Position numbers and translations under genes: made by a program. From assembly GCF_003259835.1 (NCBI RefSeq), contig NZ_QLMI01000003.1:62001-126000 (forward strand): a stretch of 64,000 nt of DNA. The letters run 5' to 3'. Numbering within the stretch: the first letter of the stretch is position 1; every line of letters starts with the position of its first letter. Of the stretch, positions 58,322 through 64,000 are shown one piece after another. The notes beneath the pieces were generated by a model. The model was not told where the DNA came from. It was given only the letters and a program-made list of their open reading frames with translations, and made no database searches. This DNA comes from Flavobacterium aquaticum (lineage in GTDB: Bacteria > Bacteroidota > Bacteroidia > Flavobacteriales > Flavobacteriaceae).

Positions 58322-59046
58322 TAAAAGAAATTAAAACATTATCTATTATAATACCTGCTTATAATGAAGGTCCAACAATTCATTTTATTTTAGATAAATT
58401 GAAAAAAGTGGCTTTATTAAATAATATTGAAAAGGAAATTATTATTGTAAATGATTGCTCAAAAGATAATACAGAAGAAGCAATTAAAACGTACATTAGT
58501 AATAATCCTGAGTTGAATATTCAATATTACAAACATGAAGTTAACAAAGGAAAAGGAGCTGCTTTGCATACTGGTATTCAAAAAGCCACGGGTGAATATT
58601 TGATAATTCAAGATGCCGATTTAGAATATGATCCTGAGGAATATAATTTATTACTAAAACCTGTTTTAGATGGATTTGCCGATGTGGTTTATGGCAGTAG
58701 ATTTATGGGTGGAAATCCGCACAGAATTTTGTTTTTTTGGCACACCATAGGAAATAAATTCCTTACTTTCTTGTCAAATATGTTTACCAATCTAAATTTA
58801 ACTGATATGGAAACGTGTTATAAATTATTTGACACAAAAATCATTCAATCAATACAGCTACAAGAGAAAAGATTTGGTTTTGAACCTGAAGTTACTGCCA
58901 AAGTATCCAGAATACCTAAAATTCGTATCTACGAAGTAGGTATTTCTTACTACGGTAGAACTTATGAAGAAGGAAAAAAAATTGGTTGGAAAGATGGTTT
59001 TAGAGCAATTTATTGTATATTAAAATATGGTATGCTAAAATTATAA
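58318..59046 (+). CDS. Polyprenyl-phosphate sugar synthase-like GT2 (DPM1-like)
   Basis: A 242-residue soluble glycosyltransferase related to dolichol-phosphate mannose synthase. Motifs: LSIIIPAYNEGPTIHFILDK near 8-27, IVNDCSKDNTEEAI near 44-57, the IQDADLEYDPEEY metal-binding motif near 98-110 and the VVYGSRFMGG segment. It has no C-terminal membrane helices, as in DPM1-type rather than GtrB-type enzymes. It likely loads a sugar onto undecaprenyl phosphate for use by the GT-C-like protein encoded next (15-base gap). The sugar cannot be told from sequence. Confidence 0.88.
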   Translation: MIKEIKTLSIIIPAYNEGPTIHFILDKLKKVALLNNIEKEIIIVNDCSKDNTEEAIKTYISNNPELNIQYYKHEVNKGKGAALHTGIQKATGEYLIIQDADLEYDPEEYNLLLKPVLDGFADVVYGSRFMGGNPHRILFFWHTIGNKFLTFLSNMFTNLNLTDMETCYKLFDTKIIQSIQLQEKRFGFEPEVTAKVSRIPKIRIYEVGISYYGRTYEEGKKIGWKDGFRAIYCILKYGMLKL

Positions 59047-59061
59047 ATCTTTGTTTCTAAA

Positions 59062-60978
59062 ATGCTACTAATCATTACTTTTTTACTTTCGCTTATTATA
59101 TTAAATCTAAAAAAAGGGTTAATTGAAGGTAATATTCGATCGATCCTAATTTTCTCCTTTTCTATTGTTTTCATTACAGAAATACTATCGCTTTTCAAGT
59201 GCGTTAATGTAATCGGAATATATACAGCCTGGTCTTTAATGATACTAGTTTGCTGGTATCTTATTTTTAAAAAGAAAAAAGAAAGCTTTAGTCTTGTAAT
59301 ATTTGAACTAAAGAAACTCAAAACAACTTTTCAAAACAACTTTTCAAAAATAGAAAAAGGATATGTTTTAATAATTTTTATATTTCTTTTTCTGCTTTTT
59401 CTTCAAGGCATCTTGTATCCACCAAACAATTGGGATTCTTTAACTTATCACATGTCAAGAATCATGTTTTGGATAGGAAATGAATCTGTAAATCATTTTC
59501 CAAGTCATATTTTAAGACATTTATATCAACCGCCTTTTGCAGAATTTGTTATCATGAACGTCAATCTGCTAAATGGAAATGACTATTTTTCAAACTCGGT
59601 TCAGTTATTATTTTTATTTGGTTCATTGCTTGTAGTTTGGCAAATACTTTCAATGTTTGATTTTAGTCGAAAATTAAAATTGTTTGCCTTATTATTGTTG
59701 ATTTCCATTCCATCTGTAATTTTACAAGCTACTACAACCAAAAACGATGTTATAACGGGCTTCTTTGTTTTAAGTGCAATACTTTATCTTTTTAAAATTT
59801 ACAGGTTAAATAAAAAAGAAGATATTATATTTTTAAGTTTTATTATTGGTTTAGGAATGCTAACAAAAGGAACTGCATATTTATTCTTTGTACCTGTTTT
59901 TATTGTTTTTGGCATTTTATTTTTAAAACAGATTCTTAAAGAGAAAAATCTATTTATTATCAAAAATGTTCATTGGATTATAGTTATTGTAATTGCAATT
60001 AATATAGGTCACTTTCAAAGAAATTATTCTTTAAATAAGGATATTTTAAATATTGATGAACAGGAAGCAAAAAACTATTCTAATGAAGATTTATCTTTGA
60101 CTACTACTTTTTCAAACATATTAAAGAACCTAGCGCTGCATGTTCCATACCCTCTAAATGAACCTTTGGACAAGATAATTCATACTATTCACGATGATTT
60201 AAATATTGATATAAATAGTCCACAAAACAATTATTTAGGCATTAAATATAGTAAGCCTTATGATTTTACTACACATGAAGATTATGTACCAAATTTTATT
60301 CATTTACTTTTAATTTTAGGTGCTATTCTTTTTTTTGTATTCCATTTAAAAAGAAAAAAAGACAACAAAACGCTTCTTTATAATGTTGTAACTTTAATTA
60401 TTGTAATGCAATTATTATTATTTGCTTTTTATCTGAAATGGCAACCGTGGCATACGCGTTTACATATTCCTATTTTCATGACATCTAGTATTTTAGTTGT
60501 GTGTAGTTTAGCATTACTAAAAAGAAATATTGTTATTCAAAATGTGATAAGTATTATATTGATTGGTAGTACCTTTTTATTCATCGTTTTTAATAATTTA
60601 AGACCTTTAATTGAAAATGGAAAACTAACCAAAAGTATTGCCTTAGATGATAATAGATTTCAAAAGTACTTTGCTAATCAACCTCAATTATATAGTGATT
60701 ATAAATCTGTTATTAAAGAAATTAATGCAAACGAAACTATTGGTTTAATTATGTCCGACTGGGAGTATCCCCTTTTTTATAATTATTACTTTTCATATAT
60801 TAAACCAGTAGCAATTAATGTAAATAACATTACTTCTAAAACAAGTTCTGAAACTCCAGAAGTAAACAGTATTGTATCAAACACCATTAATCAAGCATTT
60901 ATTGACTATAACGGTAAAAGGTATTTTAATATAAGTTCAAAAAATTCATATCTTTGGATTTATTCTTTAAACAAATAA
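59062..60978 (+). CDS. GT-C-like membrane glycosyltransferase (ArnT/PMT-type fold)
   Basis: A 638-residue membrane protein with about twelve or thirteen helices and a C-terminal periplasmic domain of about 110 residues. The first large loop contains YPPNNWDSLTYHMSRIMFWI with an acidic residue (WDS) and RHLYQPPFAEF, as in ArnT/PMT-type enzymes that use polyprenyl-phosphate sugars in the periplasm. Helix content and the position of this loop support the call, but overall similarity is low. It directly follows a DPM1-like gene that could provide its donor. A second possibility is an uncharacterised flavobacterial family protein of the same fold. Confidence 0.75.
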   Translation: MLLIITFLLSLIILNLKKGLIEGNIRSILIFSFSIVFITEILSLFKCVNVIGIYTAWSLMILVCWYLIFKKKKESFSLVIFELKKLKTTFQNNFSKIEKGYVLIIFIFLFLLFLQGILYPPNNWDSLTYHMSRIMFWIGNESVNHFPSHILRHLYQPPFAEFVIMNVNLLNGNDYFSNSVQLLFLFGSLLVVWQILSMFDFSRKLKLFALLLLISIPSVILQATTTKNDVITGFFVLSAILYLFKIYRLNKKEDIIFLSFIIGLGMLTKGTAYLFFVPVFIVFGILFLKQILKEKNLFIIKNVHWIIVIVIAINIGHFQRNYSLNKDILNIDEQEAKNYSNEDLSLTTTFSNILKNLALHVPYPLNEPLDKIIHTIHDDLNIDINSPQNNYLGIKYSKPYDFTTHEDYVPNFIHLLLILGAILFFVFHLKRKKDNKTLLYNVVTLIIVMQLLLFAFYLKWQPWHTRLHIPIFMTSSILVVCSLALLKRNIVIQNVISIILIGSTFLFIVFNNLRPLIENGKLTKSIALDDNRFQKYFANQPQLYSDYKSVIKEINANETIGLIMSDWEYPLFYNYYFSYIKPVAINVNNITSKTSSETPEVNSIVSNTINQAFIDYNGKRYFNISSKNSYLWIYSLNK

Positions 60979-60981
60979 ACG

Positions 60982-62151
60982 TTGAAATTAAATCTAGATA
61001 AATATTTACTTTACTCATCAGTATTTGCAATTTTTTCAGAAGGATTTTTTTTCAATTTTATAATTGACTGGAAATTACTTTACTTGATTATTTTCGTTAA
61101 TTATTTTTTAATTATAAAATATAAAACACTTCGGGTACATAAAACTTTCCTTATAGTTGTTGCTTCATTATTTGCACATGCAATTTTATGTTATACAATT
61201 ATCCAAATACCACCGAATTATTTTATTTCGCAACTACTCGGTATAACAATAACTGGATTGTATTTCTATAATTTCTTTTTGGTTGCAGAGCTTTCTAAGG
61301 TAACAAAGCTATATTTATCATTATCTTTTTATATTGCTATATTAGGTTTGATTTTTTATTTTTTAAAACTTAATCCTTTTGCATATTTTGATAATGAATT
61401 TCGTCTAATGAGTATCTTTAAAGAACCCGCTCATTTTGTTGTTGTTATCTTACCCGCTTGTTACTTTTTCCTAAGAAGTAAATTGTTCTTAAAATTCTTC
61501 GTATTATTTGTTTCAATTATTCTATCCGAATCTAGTCTAGGATACATTGGTTGTGGAATGATGTTCATATTTCCTTTTTTTAATTTAAAGAAATTTAAAT
61601 ACTTACTTGTAGCGGTTCCTCTAGTTTTAACTTTATTTTTTTATACATATAAGAATTTTGAATCCTTTCAGATGAGAGTTGATGATTCTATGGATAATTT
61701 AACGGTATTAAAGAATGGTAAATTTGATGAATCTACAAACTTAAGTTCATACGTAATGTTGACTAACTTATACATTGCTAAACAAAATATTATCGAACAT
61801 CCTCTTGGTAGTGGTATTGGAAGCCATCATTATATGTTTACAACACGTTACCATAAAACGATGCGTCCTCCAAATTATATAAATAAACTCGGTCATAAGT
61901 TTGATAATTCATTTGACGCTAATTCTTTATTTACCAGGATAAGTTCAGAATTTGGAATAATTGGGATTATTTGTGTGATATTTTTTCTAATTCGTTCCTT
62001 TAATTTGAGCTTTTCGAATTCCAATTTTATCCTTCAAGGAATATTAATTTACTTTTTACTTAAATTATTTAGAGACGGAACTTATTTCCCTCCAGAATTA
62101 TTTTTCTTTATTTGGATGTTCTATTTCACAAATCAAAAAATTACAGAATGA
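60982..62151 (+). CDS. Second O-antigen polymerase/ligase-like membrane protein (TTG start)
   Basis: A 389-residue membrane protein with about eleven hydrophobic helices and a periplasmic loop near 225-310. The loop contains EHPLGSGIGSHHYMFTTRYH and SEFGIIGIICVIFF, resembling the Wzy/WaaL signature. The in-frame upstream stop is the stop of the previous gene at 60976-60978, and no ATG occurs in the next tens of codons, so initiation must use TTG at 60982. It overlaps the next gene by four bases (ATGA). Likely the repeat polymerase, with the protein at 52809 as the other member of the family. Confidence 0.78.
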   Translation: MKLNLDKYLLYSSVFAIFSEGFFFNFIIDWKLLYLIIFVNYFLIIKYKTLRVHKTFLIVVASLFAHAILCYTIIQIPPNYFISQLLGITITGLYFYNFFLVAELSKVTKLYLSLSFYIAILGLIFYFLKLNPFAYFDNEFRLMSIFKEPAHFVVVILPACYFFLRSKLFLKFFVLFVSIILSESSLGYIGCGMMFIFPFFNLKKFKYLLVAVPLVLTLFFYTYKNFESFQMRVDDSMDNLTVLKNGKFDESTNLSSYVMLTNLYIAKQNIIEHPLGSGIGSHHYMFTTRYHKTMRPPNYINKLGHKFDNSFDANSLFTRISSEFGIIGIICVIFFLIRSFNLSFSNSNFILQGILIYFLLKLFRDGTYFPPELFFFIWMFYFTNQKITE

Positions 62152-63230
62152 AAAAAATTTATCATTTAGCTGAAAATGTATCTAACGAAAGTGGTGGTTT
62201 AAGAACAGTAGTTATAAACCTTGATAAATACTTAAATAAAAATGAGGATTTTTCATCATTAGTAATTACAAATTATATGGAACCTACCGATAATTTTTTT
62301 GAATTTAAACCTAAAAAAATAAAAAACTGGAATTATTCTTCAGAGCTTGAAAATTTTGCTTTCCAAAAAGCGGATGATTTTGATATTGCACATTTACATG
62401 GAGTTTTCATGCATACACAATATGTCGGTTTAAAATTACATGAAAGAAAACAAAAACCTTTTGTAATTACACCTCATGGAATGCTAGAACCATGGCATTT
62501 AAAAGATAAAGCTTTAAAGAAAAATATATATCGTTATTTAATCCTAAATAAAATTTTAAACAAATCGAGTGTTTTACATGCAATAACTCCACTTGAAAAA
62601 GATAATCTATATAGATTAACAAACCATAAACAAATTATTGAAATTCCTAATCTTATCTATTTTAATGAGATTCCTAAAATTGATTACATTAATAAAGAAT
62701 ACGAATATATACTTTTTTTAAGTAGAATACATCCTAAAAAAGGTTTAGATATTCTTATTAAAGCAATGTCGAAAATAAATAATAAAAGTATCAAATTAAA
62801 AATTGTAGGTACTGAAAATCAATATTCAATTGAACTGAAAAAACAATGCAAAGAATTAAATATTGAAAATAGAATTGAATTCTTGGGAAGTGTATATGGT
62901 CTTGAAAAATATAAATTATATTCAAATGCTAAAGCTTTTATTTTACCATCTTATTCTGAAGCTATAGGAATGGTTAATTTAGAAGCAGCAAGTTGTCAAA
63001 CACCAGTACTTACAACTTATAAAACTGGAATAAATTCTGATTGGGGCAAAAATGGTGGTATAATGATTAATCCAAATTTAGATGAACTAATCAATTCTTT
63101 AAACTTGATTGCTTCTTGGAATAATAATGAAAGAGAACAACGTGGTAAAATGCTATCAGAATATGTCTTAAAGGAATATAGTTGGGAAAAAAAAGGTCAT
63201 CTATGGGATGACCTATATAATTCTATATAA
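62148..63230 (+). CDS. Glycosyltransferase family 4
   Basis: A 360-residue GT-B enzyme. The start is the ATG at 62148 (MKKIYHLAENVSNESGGL), in the ATGA overlap with the previous stop. N-terminal acceptor domain (NESGGLRTVVINLDKYLN, AHLHGVFMHT, VITPHGMLEPW near 116-126) and C-terminal GT4 domain: LFLSRIHPKKGLDILIKAM near 194, then the EX7E-type donor site LPSYSEAIGMVNLEAASCQTPV near 270-291 (quoted in part: SYSEAIGMVNLEAASC). An 8-base hairpin AGGTCATC/GATGACCT lies in its last codons (63194-63214) and may help end transcription. Confidence 0.92.
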   Translation: MKKIYHLAENVSNESGGLRTVVINLDKYLNKNEDFSSLVITNYMEPTDNFFEFKPKKIKNWNYSSELENFAFQKADDFDIAHLHGVFMHTQYVGLKLHERKQKPFVITPHGMLEPWHLKDKALKKNIYRYLILNKILNKSSVLHAITPLEKDNLYRLTNHKQIIEIPNLIYFNEIPKIDYINKEYEYILFLSRIHPKKGLDILIKAMSKINNKSIKLKIVGTENQYSIELKKQCKELNIENRIEFLGSVYGLEKYKLYSNAKAFILPSYSEAIGMVNLEAASCQTPVLTTYKTGINSDWGKNGGIMINPNLDELINSLNLIASWNNNEREQRGKMLSEYVLKEYSWEKKGHLWDDLYNSI

Positions 63231-63244
63231 AAAAGTAAAAAATT

Positions 63245-63754
63245 TTATTTTACTAAAATTGACTCCAATTGCTCGTTTCCTTGCATTCTAGGTGGAAACT
63301 CTCCATCAAAATTTAATTTATAACTCATTGTTGGCTCATCCCAAGACAAACCAGTTCCTGCATTAAAATATTTAATGAAAGCCATATTAGATCCATCAAC
63401 TAAAGTTTTACCATTTTCTAATACTTTAATGCTTGTTATTTTGACTAACTTTTGTTCTCTATTTGAACTCAAGTCAAACTCTATATTTTCAACATTATAA
63501 TCTGAAGGTAAAATAACTTCTATCGTTTGAGGAGTTGAGCTACCTGTTATCTTGTGCTTTTGGGGATTATCATAATTCCAAAAACCATCCTTCATATACA
63601 CAAAAGATAATTCATCATCTTTTTCATAAACAGCATCAATTACAATTGAACGCTTATTAATTTCAACTTCTTTTTCAGAAATTACTTCTTCCTTTTTTTC
63701 ACCTCCGCAAGAAATTGAAAGGGCAATAATAAATAATCCAAAAAATCTTTTCAT
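63245..63754 (-). CDS. Lipoprotein, unknown function
   Basis: A 169-residue protein with a lipoprotein signal MKRFFGLFIIALSISCGGEK, cysteine 16, followed by a Lys/Glu-rich linker. The mature part is beta-rich, with stretches such as ELSFVYMKDGFWNYDNPQK and VILPSDYNVENIEFDLSSNREQ, and no domain I recognise. It is the only minus-strand gene in the right half of the glycan locus, 14 bases after the stop codon of the GT4 gene. It may be a resident outer-membrane lipoprotein unrelated to the glycan. Confidence 0.7.
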   Translation of the reverse strand: MKRFFGLFIIALSISCGGEKKEEVISEKEVEINKRSIVIDAVYEKDDELSFVYMKDGFWNYDNPQKHKITGSSTPQTIEVILPSDYNVENIEFDLSSNREQKLVKITSIKVLENGKTLVDGSNMAFIKYFNAGTGLSWDEPTMSYKLNFDGEFPPRMQGNEQLESILVK

Positions 63755-63830
63755 TTTATTTTTCTTTTTAGTAGCACAAAAATATATATTTTTTTTTTAT
63801 TACAAACAAAAATGCTGTTATTTAAAAAAT

Positions 63831-63838
63831 TATATTTG
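63831..63838 (+). promoter_or_regulatory. Promoter -7 element of the last glycosyltransferase gene
   Basis: TATATTTG matches TAnnTTTG, 26 bases before the ATG at 63865. No -33 TTG is evident. Confidence 0.45.
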
Positions 63839-63864
63839 TTGGCTATTATTGAGTCAATTATACA

Positions 63865-64000
63865 ATGAATTTGAAGAAGAATATTTCCATTATAACAGCT
63901 AATTTTTATCCTGAAGATACCGCAATTGGTTTATATACCACTCAATTTGCCGAATTTCTATCTAAAAAACACAACGTAACTGTTATTTCTGGGTTTCCAT
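63865..64000 (+). CDS. WcaI-like glycosyltransferase, 3'-truncated by the window edge
   Basis: The frame opens at ATG 63865 and is still open at the end of the window; 45 residues are visible. They read MNLKKNISIITANFYPEDTA and continue IGLYTTQFAEFLSKKHNVTV, then VISGFP, which is the typical start of WcaI-type GT4 enzymes of colanic acid-like loci (NFYPE.TAIG followed by the TTQFAEFL helix). It has its own -7 promoter element, so the glycan locus continues to the right beyond the lipoprotein gene. Family call good for a fragment; the substrate is unknown. Confidence 0.75.
   Translation, partial: MNLKKNISIITANFYPEDTAIGLYTTQFAEFLSKKHNVTVISGFP

Overview
The window is AT-rich, tightly packed bacterial DNA from a member of the Bacteroidota, most likely a Flavobacterium or close relative. 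Evidence: the gliding lipoprotein gene gldH, two secreted proteins with type IX secretion C-terminal signals (one type A, one type B), a DUF4254/GT9 pair, a DUF6427/DUF6341 set beside upp and purD, an HU-CCDC81/SPOR protein, and many promoters of the Bacteroidota form TTG - 17-23 bases - TAnnTTTG with almost no Shine-Dalgarno sequences. No rRNA, tRNA, transposase, integrase or CRISPR array was seen.

Layout. 1-9.9 kb: heme biosynthesis (hemC, hemD, hemE, hemF, hemB), split by a trkH-trkA potassium uptake pair and by an opposite-strand type IX cargo gene. 10-15.5 kb: a c-type cytochrome lipoprotein behind a CRP/FNR-like operator, a two-component system, a DUF1573 protein, an O6-alkylguanine methyltransferase, a serine hydrolase and a DEDD exonuclease. 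15.6-22 kb: a subtilase with P domain, a SpmA/SpmB-like membrane protein, a tiny membrane protein and class I fumarase. 22-30 kb, minus strand: two small unknowns, rlmI, a CoA-transferase pair split by a four-helix-bundle gene, PBP1A, gldH and ricT. 30-33 kb, minus strand: a translationally coupled operon trhO-trhP-ferredoxin, where TrhO carries a copy of the C-terminal domain of TrhP. 33-49 kb: recA, a lipoprotein/ECF sigma/anti-sigma-barrel unit, plsC, trpS, dprA, the HU/SPOR protein, a thioesterase, a flavin/2Fe-2S reductase, GT9 plus DUF4254, upp, DUF6427, DUF6341, purD and an adenylate-forming ligase. 49.7-64 kb: a surface polysaccharide locus in two divergent halves, running off the right edge.

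How the parts work together. The heme genes feed cytochromes such as the one at 10 kb. In the polysaccharide locus a minus-strand group (initiating sugar-phosphate transferase, UDP-glucuronate decarboxylase, a Wzy/ligase-like protein, GT2) faces a plus-strand group (gmd, fcl, flippase, FkbM methyltransferase, polyprenyl-phosphate sugar synthase, a GT-C-like membrane transferase, a second Wzy-like protein, GT4, and a WcaI-like GT cut by the window edge). Together they look able to make GDP-fucose and UDP-xylose, start, extend, modify, flip and polymerise a glycan.

The most notable observations are: the TrhO-TrhP-ferredoxin operon with a shared domain, joining both known routes of tRNA uridine-34 hydroxylation; a sigma factor coupled to a single polypeptide that appears to run from an anti-sigma-like head through the inner membrane to an outer-membrane barrel; an in-frame insert in hemB containing a CTGAGCCTGTCGAAG repeat core; a leaderless promoter; terminators nested inside promoters; and several families of dispersed or tandem intergenic repeats, including a 127-base tandem array.
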